Shown: positions 8,111 through 16,374, numbered from the stretch's first letter. The stretch: DNA of 22,525 bases from BS750m-G77 sp043797735 (GCA_043797735.1 JAZDPH010000010.1:1-22525); one strand, 5' to 3'. The notes: generated from the letters alone by a model not told the origin. A program made the numbers and translations.

Positions 8111-8660
8111 TGCTGAATTGACAAAGCAAAAGATTCGTAGTAAAATCTTCTTAAAGCTAAAAACACAGAAGGAGGAAGAACGAATAATAAAGAGCAGGAT
8201 AATAACACGGAAACTTATCAGGACAAAGGTTTTTAAAACGGCAAAGGTATTAATGTGTTACATCGCGTTAAAAGGCGAGGTAGATACGCAAGGCGTGATT
8301 AAGCAGGCAATAAAATCAGGGAAAGTAGTTGCAGTTCCGGTTTGCAAAAAGGACAACTTGGCAATACTGCCCTGTATATTAAACGATAAAGCTGGATTTA
8401 AAAGAGGCCCTTACGGCGTAGTTGAGCCGGCGCTCCAGAAGCGCGTTCCCCTAAGAGAGATAGACCTTGTGCTCGTGCCAGGAGTTGCTTTTGACAAAAA
8501 AGGAAACCGCCTGGGCCGCGGAAAAGGTTTTTACGATCGTTTCTTAAAAAAAATTAATGGCTGTACGGAAACTATCGGCCTGGCTTTTCGTTACCAAATC
8601 CTGCCCGCCCTACCCGCCTCAAGCCACGATGTAAGGGTCAAAAGAGTCATCTTTGCCTAA
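8100..8660 (+). CDS. fau: 5-formyltetrahydrofolate cyclo-ligase
   Basis: This ATP-dependent enzyme (MTHFS, YgfA family) turns 5-formyl-THF into 5,10-methenyl-THF, returning stored folate to the C1 pool. The 186-residue length is typical. The signature LVPGVAFDKKGNRLGRGKGF with the following YDR is complete, and an N-terminal Lys/Arg-rich nucleotide-binding helix is present. The ATG at 8100 lies inside the end of iscU, and the 11-base overlap suggests coupling. In enterobacteria this gene follows the 6S RNA gene; here the 6S candidate is instead 6 kb upstream beside rarA, and the spacer after fau shows no 6S-like fold. Confidence 0.93.
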   Translation: MSINAELTKQKIRSKIFLKLKTQKEEERIIKSRIITRKLIRTKVFKTAKVLMCYIALKGEVDTQGVIKQAIKSGKVVAVPVCKKDNLAILPCILNDKAGFKRGPYGVVEPALQKRVPLREIDLVLVPGVAFDKKGNRLGRGKGFYDRFLKKINGCTETIGLAFRYQILPALPASSHDVRVKRVIFA

Positions 8661-8760
8661 TCACTGAAACACTGAATTTTGTCACTTGAGGCGCTGAATA
8701 GTGCTGAAACACTGAGATTTTTTCTCAGTGCCTTAAGTTTTTCTCAATGCTTTCAGTGAC
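8661..8760. repeat. Hairpin element with about 8-bp repeat units
   Basis: It fills the fau-rny spacer, starting directly after the fau stop. Units such as CACTGAAA recur in the left arm and their complements in the right. TCACTGAAA (8661-8669) is perfectly complementary to TTTCAGTGA (8751-8759). An inner stem CACTGAGA (8710-8717) pairs with TCTCAGTG (8723-8730) around a T-rich loop. It belongs to the short-period palindrome family. Confidence 0.75.
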
Positions 8761-8781
8761 AACATGGAGGTTAATCAAACG

Positions 8782-10335
8782 ATGATAAATATAATCATAT
8801 TCGGGGCAATTGCTTTGGTTGCCGTATGCTCGGGGTATTTCTTAAGAAAGCATCTGGCGGAAAGAAAAATCCAGGATGCCGAAACACAGGCCCAGCATAT
8901 TATAGAGCAGGCAAAAAAAGAGGCCCAGGATAAACGCAGAGAGGCAGACTTGGAGGCAAAGGACCTTCTTTACAGGATGCGCCAGGATTTTGAAGGGGAG
9001 ACCAAGGACCGCCGGCTGGAACTCTCAGGGGTAGATAAGAGGCTTGCCCATAAAGAAGAAAACATCAACCGCCGCCTTGATCTTTTGGAAAAAAAGGAAA
9101 AGGAAATCGAAAGCAAGCTGGAAAATGTTCAAGGGCAGGAGGATTCCCTCAAGGCTAAGGATAAGCAGCTGCATTTGCTCATTGCTGAAGAAAAGGAAAG
9201 GCTGCAAAAAATATCTTCCCTCTCGGCCGAAGAGGCAAAACAGATCTTGCTTAGCCGGATTAACGAAGAACTAAATACCGAAAAGGCAGTGCTCATTAAA
9301 CGGCAGGAAGAGGAGTTGCGCAGCGCCGTTGACAAGAAGGCAAGAGAGCTTATCAGCCTGGCTATACAGAAGTGCGCTGCAGAACATGCCGTTGAGTCCA
9401 CAGTGAGCGTTGTTACTCTGCCTAACGATGAGATGAAGGGCCGGGTGATCGGCAGGGAGGGTAGGAATATCCGCGCCCTTGAGATGGCTACGGGCGTGGA
9501 TGTGATTATAGACGATACCCCCGAGGCAGTGACCCTTTCGGCCTTTGATACGGTGCGCCGGGAGATAGCGCGGTTAAGCCTGGAGAAGCTTATTTCCGAC
9601 GGGAGGATTCATCCCGGCAGGATTGAGGAGATCGTTGAAAGGACTAAGAAGGAGATGGGCGAAAAGATTCGCGAAGAGGGGGAAAAGGTGGTATTTGAGG
9701 CCGGGATCAGCGGCCTGCATCCGGAATTGATAAAACTCCTGGGCCGCCTGAAATACCGCACCAGTTTCGGCCAGAATGCGCTGCAGCACTCCAAGGAGGT
9801 TTCCTTTCTCCTGGGGGCAATGGCTTCGGAACTGAAGTTGGATTTCAAGCTTGGCCGGCGCATAGGCTTATTGCACGATATCGGAAAGGCCGTAGACCAC
9901 CAGATAGAGGGTACGCATGCGAAAATCGGGGCCGAGCTGGCAAGAAAATATAATGAATCGCCGGAGGTTGTTGCGGCGATAGAGGCCCACCATGAGGAGA
10001 TCCAGCCGCAGAGCCTTTATGCAATCCTGGCGGTTGCCGCGGATGCGATTAGCGCGGCCAGGCCGGGGGCAAGGCGCGAGACACTGGAGACGTATATAAA
10101 GCGGCTGGAGAAATTAGAGTCCATCGCTAATGTTTTTAAGGGCGTTGAGAAATCTTTTGCTATTCAGGCCGGCCGGGAGATTCGCGTAATCGTCCAGCCC
10201 GAGAAAATTACAGATGCTGAAGCAATTAATCTTTCGCGGGAGATCCGCAAGAAAATAGAGGAGGGGATGGAGTATCCCGGACAAATTAAGGTTACTGTAA
10301 TCAGAGAGACCAGAGCGATAGAATATGCTAAATAA
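8782..10335 (+). CDS. rny: Ribonuclease Y
   Basis: RNase Y is a membrane-anchored endoribonuclease that starts mRNA decay in many bacteria lacking RNase E. The ATG at 8782 (517 residues) is preferred over the in-frame ATG at 8764 because GGAGG at 8766-8770 lies about 11 bases before it, while 8764 has no ribosome-binding sequence. Order of domains: N-terminal hydrophobic anchor (INIIIFGAIALVAV), long coiled coil to about residue 190, KH domain with GRVIGREGRNIR at about residues 219-231, HD domain with LLHDIGK (His365-Asp366), and a C-terminal conserved end (MEYPGQIKVTVIRETRAIEYAK). All key motifs are intact and the length is normal. ymdB follows, as in Bacillus. Confidence 0.96.
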   Translation: MINIIIFGAIALVAVCSGYFLRKHLAERKIQDAETQAQHIIEQAKKEAQDKRREADLEAKDLLYRMRQDFEGETKDRRLELSGVDKRLAHKEENINRRLDLLEKKEKEIESKLENVQGQEDSLKAKDKQLHLLIAEEKERLQKISSLSAEEAKQILLSRINEELNTEKAVLIKRQEEELRSAVDKKARELISLAIQKCAAEHAVESTVSVVTLPNDEMKGRVIGREGRNIRALEMATGVDVIIDDTPEAVTLSAFDTVRREIARLSLEKLISDGRIHPGRIEEIVERTKKEMGEKIREEGEKVVFEAGISGLHPELIKLLGRLKYRTSFGQNALQHSKEVSFLLGAMASELKLDFKLGRRIGLLHDIGKAVDHQIEGTHAKIGAELARKYNESPEVVAAIEAHHEEIQPQSLYAILAVAADAISAARPGARRETLETYIKRLEKLESIANVFKGVEKSFAIQAGREIRVIVQPEKITDAEAINLSREIRKKIEEGMEYPGQIKVTVIRETRAIEYAK

Positions 10336-10400
10336 GGATAAGGTTTAGGTTGAGGTTTAGGAATTCACAACTTAACCTTAACCTCAGCCTTAGCCTTTAT
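10336..10400. repeat. Hairpin element with 6-bp repeat units
   Basis: It fills most of the rny-ymdB spacer, starting right after the rny stop. The left arm (10338-10361) is built of AAGGTT/TAGGTT/GAGGTT hexamers. The right arm (10371-10400) is the imperfect complement, with TTAACC and TCAGCC units. A short AT-containing loop (GAATTCACAA) separates them. There is no T-run after the hairpin. The ymdB ribosome-binding sequence (GAGGG) lies just beyond it. Confidence 0.78.
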
Positions 10401-10412
10401 TAGAGGGACAAT

Positions 10413-11198
10413 ATGAAGATATTATTTATCGGCGACATAGTAGGCAGCCCGGGCCGGCAGGCCATAAAGGAACTCCTGCCCGGATTACAAAAGGAATACG
10501 CCCTTGAGTTTGTTATTGCTAATGCCGAGAATGCCGCCGGAGGCTCCGGTATCACCCGCCGCGTCGCAGATGAATTATTTGGCGCCGGCGTAGACGTGCT
10601 GACCTCCGGGGACCATATCTGGAAGAAGAGGGAAATATTTGATTTTATCGAGGAGGAGCGCAGGATTTTAAGGCCGGTTAATTTTCCGCAGGGGGCTCCC
10701 GGACGCGGTTATGCGCTATTCAACTTAAAGGGCGGCTTAAAGGCCGGGGTGATCAATGCCAACGGCAGGGTCTTTATGGAGCCGTTGGAATGCCCATTCA
10801 GGACAACGCTCCAGGCCGCAGAGGATTTATCCCGAGAGGCCAAGGTAATAATCGTAGATATGCATGCCGAAGCGACTTCAGAAAAGACTGCTTTAGGATG
10901 GTATCTTGACGGCAAGGTCTCGGCAGTAATCGGCACGCATACTCATGTGCAGACTGCGGACGAGAAGATTTTGCCCCGCCAGACAGCTTACCTTACAGAC
11001 GCGGGCATGGCCGGGCCACTAGATTCGGTAATCGGAAGAAAAACAGAAGCTGTCCTGGCAAGATTCCTTACCTGTATCCCGCAGCGCCTTGAAGTGGCAC
11101 TTGGCAATATACAGCTTCAAGGAGCGCTCCTGGATATAGATGAAAAGACCGGCAGGGCTCGGTCTATTGAGAGGGTGCAAAAGAGGTTAGGTAATTAA
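10413..11198 (+). CDS. ymdB: YmdB-family metallophosphoesterase
   Basis: The family (TIGR00282) hydrolyses 2',3'-cyclic nucleotides and in Bacillus lies beside rny, influencing motility and biofilm gene choice. The 261-residue length is typical. Metal-site motifs are GDIVGSPGR (Asp8), ANAENAAGG (Glu39, Asn40), SGDHIW (Asp67, His68), MHAEATSEK (His about 150) and GTHTHVQTAD (His about 175 and 177). Asp67 replaces the Asn of the usual GNH motif, and Lys follows where the Bacillus protein has Asp. The ribosome-binding sequence AGAGGG precedes the start at a normal distance. The function is likely but the substitution could alter metal preference. Confidence 0.92.
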   Translation: MKILFIGDIVGSPGRQAIKELLPGLQKEYALEFVIANAENAAGGSGITRRVADELFGAGVDVLTSGDHIWKKREIFDFIEEERRILRPVNFPQGAPGRGYALFNLKGGLKAGVINANGRVFMEPLECPFRTTLQAAEDLSREAKVIIVDMHAEATSEKTALGWYLDGKVSAVIGTHTHVQTADEKILPRQTAYLTDAGMAGPLDSVIGRKTEAVLARFLTCIPQRLEVALGNIQLQGALLDIDEKTGRARSIERVQKRLGN

Positions 11199-11263
11199 AT
11201 TCAAATGTCAAAGCACAAAATCCAAAATAAAAAAGTTTTTATTTTATTATTTGCCATTTTAAT
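11199..11263. repeat. AT-rich palindrome with 7-bp units spanning the GH39 start
   Basis: From 11199 the sequence divides cleanly into five 7-mers, e.g. ATTCAAA and TGTCAAA, each with the form NNNNAAA or close to it, ending at 11233. After AG, four 7-mers run from 11236 to 11263, e.g. TTTGCCA and TTTTAAT. Their complements match the left units in order (TTTGCCA complements to TGGCAAA, compare TGTCAAA). The ATG of the GH39 gene lies inside the left arm, so the first 20 codons are encoded by the element. Confidence 0.65.
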
Positions 11264-12959
11264 TCTAGGTTTATCTTTTCATTTTGATTTTTTTATTTGG
11301 CATTATCTATACGCTCAGGATGGGGAATTGGAAATAACCATTGATGCCGCCTCTGCCACTATTCCCCTGCCAAAGGTCTTCAGGCCCAACGTTGATTTAA
11401 GCGGCCGGGGATTTCATCACGATCCCGGATGGCCGCAGGCGCTGGCGGCGAAAGAGGTGTTGGATATCTGGCACAAGGAGATTGGCTTCAGAGGGGTGTA
11501 TCGGCTGCAATACAACCTATGGGAGATAAGCCAGCTTGCCAAGGATAAAGAGGCGCAAGGCAGGCTTCTTGCCAATTACGAGAATGTCATTAAGTCCATA
11601 AGCGATGCCGGCGGGATAGTCATTCTGGATATCTTCGGAACGCCGGCCGGCTTAGGTAAGGTTTTGGATAAAAAAAGCCCGCCCTTTAACTTAAAAGCAT
11701 TTAAGGAGTTAATTAAATCCACGATCAGGGAGTTAAGCTGCGATAAAAGATATAATGTCTGGTATGAAGTCTGGAATGCCCCGGATTTAGACGATTTCTT
11801 TTTGGGCAGAAAGCAGGAGTATTTTAATCTTTACCGTACGGTCGCAGAAAGCATAAAGGAACTAGAAACCGAGATGAAGGTGCACATACCGATAGGCGGG
11901 CCGGCAGTGAGCTGGTGGTTTCAGAATCTCGACGGCAATACCATTGCCACCCCCCAGAAGAGCTTAATCTACGAACTGATTAAATTTTGTTACCGCTTGC
12001 GCCTGCCCCTGGATTTTATAAGCTGGCATGCCTTTTCCACCGACCCGGAGGCAGAAAAGGAAAACACTACTTATAAAAATACCGCGGTGAACCTCGTCCG
12101 TGAGTGGCTGACTTATTTTAAATTCGACAGGAATACGCCTTTGATAGTTGATGAATGGAATTACGACCGCAGCGCCAATGTCCTGCCGGAAAGAAAGGAA
12201 AAATCTTTCATTGCTGCCAGTTATATTCCCGCCCGCATAAAGAATATGTACGAGGCAGGCGTTGATTACCAGGCCTATTTTTGCCTGGAGGATTTTAAGA
12301 ATAATAAAGAGGGGGTAGTGCGTAACGTCGGCATATTTAGTTTTGACCCGGAATATTCAGGATACAATGGAGCCCCCAAGGCGGCCTACAGCGTCTTTAG
12401 GATGCTGGCTAACCTCGGGCCGGATATGTTTTTGACTAAACCCCAGGATGAATTTACCGGCCTGATCGCCACCAAAGGAAAAGACAGGTTCACCGTTATT
12501 ATTTATAACTACAGCGACCCGGAGATAGTCAATAACTATTTATCGCGCAACATCGCCGCTTTAAGAAAGGCAGAAAGAAAGATTCTGCTGAATTTTATAA
12601 AACAAGGCACAATAGAAAAAATTACCTCCGGCGAGATTGAGATCGCCGGCCTGCGCGCGACGAAAAAGATTAAAGCATTACTGAAGAAGGCAAAGGAGTT
12701 GAGTGTTATGGCCGCAGAGCATAGCCTATCGGGCCGCCGGGCAAATCTAAATATCAATAATCTGCCAAAAGGAGATTACACTTATCAGAGGTTTGCCGTA
12801 GATTCTTCCTGCAGTATGGATTGTAAATTCGCCCCCGTTGATGCAAAGGAAATAAGGGCGGCAGACGCTTATCAGGAGAGGCTGGAATTAAGCCCTTATT
12901 CGGTGCAGATGATTATCCTTGAGAGGAAGCCAGCCGAAATAAAACAGAATGAAGGATAG
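11205..12959 (+). CDS. Exported GH39-like glycoside hydrolase with altered acid/base position
   Basis: 584 residues. An N-terminal hydrophobic stretch (about 10-35) ending in HYLYAQDG resembles a signal peptide or anchor, so the protein is probably exported or membrane-held. The rest has a GH39-like (beta/alpha)8 barrel: RGVYRLQYNLWEI, GGIVILDIFGTPAGL, YEVWNAPDL, DFISWHAF and LIVDEWNYD, then a beta-rich C-terminal part from about residue 400. The family acid/base Glu is in WNEP; here it is WNAP (Ala192, codon GCC at 11778-11780). The nucleophile candidate Glu317 (VDEW) is kept, with a spacing of 125. Its substrate is unknown; relatives cleave xylosides, iduronides or exopolysaccharides. It could be a non-catalytic binder. 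Its end overlaps xseA by 11 bases. Confidence 0.78.
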   Translation: MSKHKIQNKKVFILLFAILILGLSFHFDFFIWHYLYAQDGELEITIDAASATIPLPKVFRPNVDLSGRGFHHDPGWPQALAAKEVLDIWHKEIGFRGVYRLQYNLWEISQLAKDKEAQGRLLANYENVIKSISDAGGIVILDIFGTPAGLGKVLDKKSPPFNLKAFKELIKSTIRELSCDKRYNVWYEVWNAPDLDDFFLGRKQEYFNLYRTVAESIKELETEMKVHIPIGGPAVSWWFQNLDGNTIATPQKSLIYELIKFCYRLRLPLDFISWHAFSTDPEAEKENTTYKNTAVNLVREWLTYFKFDRNTPLIVDEWNYDRSANVLPERKEKSFIAASYIPARIKNMYEAGVDYQAYFCLEDFKNNKEGVVRNVGIFSFDPEYSGYNGAPKAAYSVFRMLANLGPDMFLTKPQDEFTGLIATKGKDRFTVIIYNYSDPEIVNNYLSRNIAALRKAERKILLNFIKQGTIEKITSGEIEIAGLRATKKIKALLKKAKELSVMAAEHSLSGRRANLNINNLPKGDYTYQRFAVDSSCSMDCKFAPVDAKEIRAADAYQERLELSPYSVQMIILERKPAEIKQNEG

Positions 12960-14184
12960 CCCCCGGCATATCTATACCGTATCTGAAATCACCCAGGATA
13001 TAACATTAATCCTTGAGAGTACATTTGAAAATGTCTGGGTGGAGGGGGAGGTTACCGGAGTAAGCCGCATCCCTACCGGCACCACCTTTTTTAGTTTAAA
13101 AGACCAGGAGTGCATTCTTAAATGCGTAATCTTTGCCTCTTATCTAAAAGGCCTTAAGTTTGAGCTTAAAGACGGGATAAAAATCATCTGTTTTGGCCGC
13201 ATCAGCATTTACGGAAAAAGAGGCGAATACCAGCTGTATGCCCAGAGGGCCGAGCCCAAGGGTATAGGCAGTTTACAATTAGCCCTGGAGCAGCTCAAGA
13301 GCAAGTTAGAGAAAGAGGGCCTGTTTTCCCCGGCCCACAAAAGAAAGATACCTTATCTGCCTAAGCGCCTGGGGGTGGTTACTTCTTCATCGGGAGCGGC
13401 AATCAAAGACATCTTAAAGGTTCTGGACCGCCGCTTCCGTGATGTGCATATTATCGTACGAGCCGCCCAGGTGCAGGGAGATGGCGCAAAAGAAGATATC
13501 GCCTCGGCCATAAAGGATTTGAATGATTTCAATGCGCGCCTGGGCAGCAGGGAGAGGATTGAGGTAATGATCGTCGGCCGCGGCGGAGGCAGCATTGAAG
13601 ACCTCTGGGCATTTAACGAAGAGATCGTTGCCCGCGCCATCTATAGTTCCGCTATCCCGGTAATTTCTGCCGTTGGCCATGAACGCGACTGGACCGTCGC
13701 CGACTTAGTGGCGGATTTACGCGCAGCCACGCCTTCAGCAGCCGCAGAGATAGTAATCCCCAAAAAAGAAGACCTGAAAGAGAAATTAAACTATTTTATT
13801 GCGGGCCTGAAGCGTTCATTTCTGAATTTTACAGCCGGCCTGCAGGATGAACTGGATAATCTGGCGCGCCGCCTATCGTTAATGAATCCAATGGCGCTTA
13901 TCCAGCAGCACAAATTAAAAATCCTAGATTTATCCAGGCAGATTTTAGTACGCATGCGGCACATGTTTTCTCTGAAAGAAACAAAGTTCAAGGGCAGCGT
14001 AGAAAAACTCTCTGCCTTAAGCCCTTTAAATATTTTAGGCCGAGGTTATAGTATTACTTTTAAGCTGCCGGAGAATTTAATCCTTAAAGACGTAGAGGAG
14101 CTTAAGCCCGGGGATACCATTAAAACCAGGCTGCACAAAGCAGAAGTGACGAGTGAAGTTACGGAGGTGGCTAAAAATGGCTGA
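12949..14184 (+). CDS. xseA: Exodeoxyribonuclease VII large subunit
   Basis: XseA, with several copies of XseB, forms exonuclease VII, which degrades single-stranded DNA into oligonucleotides. The 411-residue length is typical. The N-terminal OB fold (YTVSEITQDITLIL, VWVEGEVTGVSRIPTGTTFF) is followed by the catalytic domain with GVVTSSSGAAIKDIL, GRGGGSIEDLWAFNEE and SAVGHERDWTVADLVADLRA. A coiled-coil region and a C-terminal GRGYSITFK block follow. The start ATG at 12949 lies within the end of the GH39 gene, which is consistent with coupling. The end overlaps xseB by 8 bases. Confidence 0.95.
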   Translation: MKDSPRHIYTVSEITQDITLILESTFENVWVEGEVTGVSRIPTGTTFFSLKDQECILKCVIFASYLKGLKFELKDGIKIICFGRISIYGKRGEYQLYAQRAEPKGIGSLQLALEQLKSKLEKEGLFSPAHKRKIPYLPKRLGVVTSSSGAAIKDILKVLDRRFRDVHIIVRAAQVQGDGAKEDIASAIKDLNDFNARLGSRERIEVMIVGRGGGSIEDLWAFNEEIVARAIYSSAIPVISAVGHERDWTVADLVADLRAATPSAAAEIVIPKKEDLKEKLNYFIAGLKRSFLNFTAGLQDELDNLARRLSLMNPMALIQQHKLKILDLSRQILVRMRHMFSLKETKFKGSVEKLSALSPLNILGRGYSITFKLPENLILKDVEELKPGDTIKTRLHKAEVTSEVTEVAKNG

Positions 14185-14413
14185 AATTAAGTTTGAAGAG
14201 GCTTTGAAGAAGTTGGAGAAAATTGTAGACGATCTGGAAAAAGGCGATTTATCTCTGGATGAGGCATTAAAAAAATATCAGGAAGGTATTGAGCTCTCCC
14301 GGGTCTGTTCGCAGCGCCTGGAGACTGCTAAGAAAAGAATTGACTTCCTGGCCAAGAATAAAAAAGGCGATTTTGAATTAAAGCCGCTGGATGAGAAAAG
14401 AATAGAGGAATAA
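14177..14413 (+). CDS. xseB: Exodeoxyribonuclease VII small subunit
   Basis: A 78-residue helical subunit that binds the XseA coiled coil. The pattern FEEALKKLEKIVDDLEKGD, then SLDEALKKYQEGIEL, is the classic XseB signature. The ATG at 14177 is preferred because GGAGG stands at 14163-14167, nine bases upstream, and the family starts at MAEIKFEEAL; an upstream in-frame GTG at 14153 would add eight unusual residues. It overlaps xseA by 8 bases, and the stop and the dxs start share one base (TAATG). Confidence 0.95.
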   Translation: MAEIKFEEALKKLEKIVDDLEKGDLSLDEALKKYQEGIELSRVCSQRLETAKKRIDFLAKNKKGDFELKPLDEKRIEE

Positions 14414-16272
14414 TGTTTCTGAAGAACATAAGCTCCCCGCAGGATTTAAAAAAACTCTCTTTACAGCAGCTTCCCTTATTGGCGAAAGAGATCCGCCAGC
14501 GCATAATAGAGGTAGTTTCATCTACCGGCGGCCATATTGCTTCGAGCCTGGGGGCAGTAGAGTTGATCATCGCTTTGCATTATTGCCTGGATGCCCCCAA
14601 GGATAAGATCGTCTTTGATGTGGGGCATCAGGCTTACGCCCACAAGATTTTGACCGGCAGGAATAAGGAATTTTCCACCCTGCGCAACTATCAGGGATTA
14701 AGCGGGTTCCCCTCAAAAGATGAATCTGTCTATGATGTCTTTACTACCGGTCACAGCTCAAACGCGGTTTCTTTGGCCCTGGGCCTTGCCTCGGCAAGGG
14801 ATTATCACCTTGCCAAAGCAGAGTACTTTAAAGTGGCGGCGGTAATCGGAGACGGCTCTTTAAGCGGGGGCCTTTGTTTCGAAGGCTTAAACAACGCCGG
14901 GCATGCCAAAAAGGACATACTGGTTGTGCTCAATACCAACGAATTAAGCATTGCCCCTAATGTGGGGGCAATAAGCATTTACCTAAACAAGATTATTTCT
15001 TTGCCTATTTATAACCGCTTCAGGCAGTCTTTGGAGGGGTTCGTTAAATCGCGCCTGCCAAAGGGAAGCCGCCTGATCAAGCTGGCTAATAAGTTCGAGG
15101 AGGGGCTAAAAGGTTTATTTATCCCCGGCATGTTATTTGAGGAGCTGGGGTTTCGCTACTTTGGCCCCCTTGATGGCAACGACCTGGGGCTATTAATAAG
15201 GACACTAAAAAATATAATCAATATCAAAGGCCCGGTATTATTGCATGTGGTTACTAAGAAGGGCAAGGGTTATCCTCCGGCCGAAATTGACCCGGTCAGG
15301 TTCCACGGCGCTTCAGCCTTTGATATAAATACGGGGGCCAGCCTCGCGCAGGAAAAATCCAAGGGGCAAAGGACTTATAGCGAAGTCTTTAGTGAAAAAT
15401 TAGCAGCGCTGGCAAAAGAGAATAAAAAGATCGTGGCGATAACGGCGGCAATGCCTGAAGGCACAGGCCTGGATAAATTCCGCGATGCTTACCCGGAAAG
15501 GTTCTTTGACGTCGGCATCGCGGAGGCTCATGCGGTTTGTTTTGCCGGTGGTTTAGCGCGCCAAGGGCTAAGGCCGCTTTTGGCCGTCTATTCCACCTTT
15601 TTGCAGAGGGCTTACGACCAGCTCATTGAAGATGTGGCTTTGCAAGGACTGGCCGTTGTGTTTGCTATTGACCGTGCCGGCATAGTGGGGGAGGACGGGG
15701 TAACGCACCAGGGTATTTTTGACATATCTTTTTTAAGGAGCGTGCCTGATTTGACAATTATGGCTCCCAAGGACGGATTAGAGCTGGAAGAGATGCTTGA
15801 GCTCGCCTTTAAGCTAGACACTGCCGCGGCGCTGCGTTATCCTAAATCCCCCTGTCCTCCTGCCAGAGGGAGCTTTACTCCTTTAGAATTAGGCAGGGCC
15901 GAGGAGTTAGCCGACGGCAAAGATTTTGCAATAGTTGCCTTAGGAAGCATGGTTGCCCCCTCTTTTGAGGCGGTTAGCTTGTTAAGAAAAGAGGGGTTAT
16001 CGGGCGCTTTAATTAATGCGCGTTTTGTAAAGCCGCTGGACGCCAGGTTATTTAAGTCGATCGCTGAGAGGTTTCAATTTATATTTAGCGTTGAAGAGGG
16101 CATTGTAGACGGCGGTTTCGGCAGCGCAATCGCAGAGGTAATAAACAGGCCGGTAGTAAAAATAGGCCTGCCTTGTTCCTTCATACCGCACGGAGAACGA
16201 AAGTTGTTATTAGAAAAATACGGCCTCTCTGCCGAGGCAATCGCGCAAAGAATAAAAAGATCCCTCGCTTAA
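14413..16272 (+). CDS. dxs: 1-deoxy-D-xylulose-5-phosphate synthase
   Basis: This thiamine-diphosphate enzyme joins pyruvate and glyceraldehyde 3-phosphate in the first step of the MEP isoprenoid pathway. It has 619 residues, near the family norm. Motifs are FDVGHQAYAHKILTGR, TGHSSNAVS, the ThDP/Mg motif GDGSLSGG (about residues 146-153) with NTNELSI, YFGPLDGND, and FDVGIAEAHAV in the pyrimidine domain. The last has Ala where many members have Gln (AEQHAV). The C-terminal transketolase domain is complete. It follows xseB with a TAATG overlap, an arrangement of xseA-xseB and isoprenoid genes seen in many bacteria. Its last codons lie in the hairpin at 16259-16315. Confidence 0.95.
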   Translation: MFLKNISSPQDLKKLSLQQLPLLAKEIRQRIIEVVSSTGGHIASSLGAVELIIALHYCLDAPKDKIVFDVGHQAYAHKILTGRNKEFSTLRNYQGLSGFPSKDESVYDVFTTGHSSNAVSLALGLASARDYHLAKAEYFKVAAVIGDGSLSGGLCFEGLNNAGHAKKDILVVLNTNELSIAPNVGAISIYLNKIISLPIYNRFRQSLEGFVKSRLPKGSRLIKLANKFEEGLKGLFIPGMLFEELGFRYFGPLDGNDLGLLIRTLKNIINIKGPVLLHVVTKKGKGYPPAEIDPVRFHGASAFDINTGASLAQEKSKGQRTYSEVFSEKLAALAKENKKIVAITAAMPEGTGLDKFRDAYPERFFDVGIAEAHAVCFAGGLARQGLRPLLAVYSTFLQRAYDQLIEDVALQGLAVVFAIDRAGIVGEDGVTHQGIFDISFLRSVPDLTIMAPKDGLELEEMLELAFKLDTAAALRYPKSPCPPARGSFTPLELGRAEELADGKDFAIVALGSMVAPSFEAVSLLRKEGLSGALINARFVKPLDARLFKSIAERFQFIFSVEEGIVDGGFGSAIAEVINRPVVKIGLPCSFIPHGERKLLLEKYGLSAEAIAQRIKRSLA

Positions 16273-16315
16273 TCGCTTTGCAATTTCTTCGAAATTGCAT
16301 GCGCAAGCTCGGGAT
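16259..16315. repeat. Hairpin overlapping the dxs stop, with GATCCCTCG / GCTCGGGAT ends
   Basis: The ends GATCCCTCG (16259-16267) and GCTCGGGAT (16307-16315) are partly complementary. An inner perfect 8-bp stem GCAATTTC (16280-16287) pairs with GAAATTGC (16291-16298) around TTC. The TAA of dxs is inside the left arm. The same end 9-mers, in inverse orientation, bound the element at 2121-2160. Confidence 0.7.
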
Positions 16316-16321
16316 AAATTC

Positions 16322-16364
16322 GCACAGATAACTTACGTTCACTATCGTTCCGTAAGTTATGTGC
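16322..16364. repeat. Perfect hairpin upstream of the ferredoxin-like subunit gene
   Basis: GCAC (16322-16325) and ATAACTTACG (16328-16337) pair with CGTAAGTTAT (16351-16360) and GTGC (16361-16364) around a 13-base loop. It ends 10 bases before the start codon at 16375 and has no T-run, so it is not a normal terminator. It could affect mRNA stability or access to the start. Confidence 0.7.
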
Positions 16365-16374
16365 TCATTTAAAA

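Noticed and set aside
8661..8760. 6S RNA next to fau, as in enterobacteria
   Set aside because: The spacer is only about 100 bases and is a repeat palindrome; it lacks the 6S bubble and blocks seen at 1893-2055.
14153..14155. Upstream GTG start for xseB
   Set aside because: The ATG at 14177 has a well-placed GGAGG and matches the family N-terminus.
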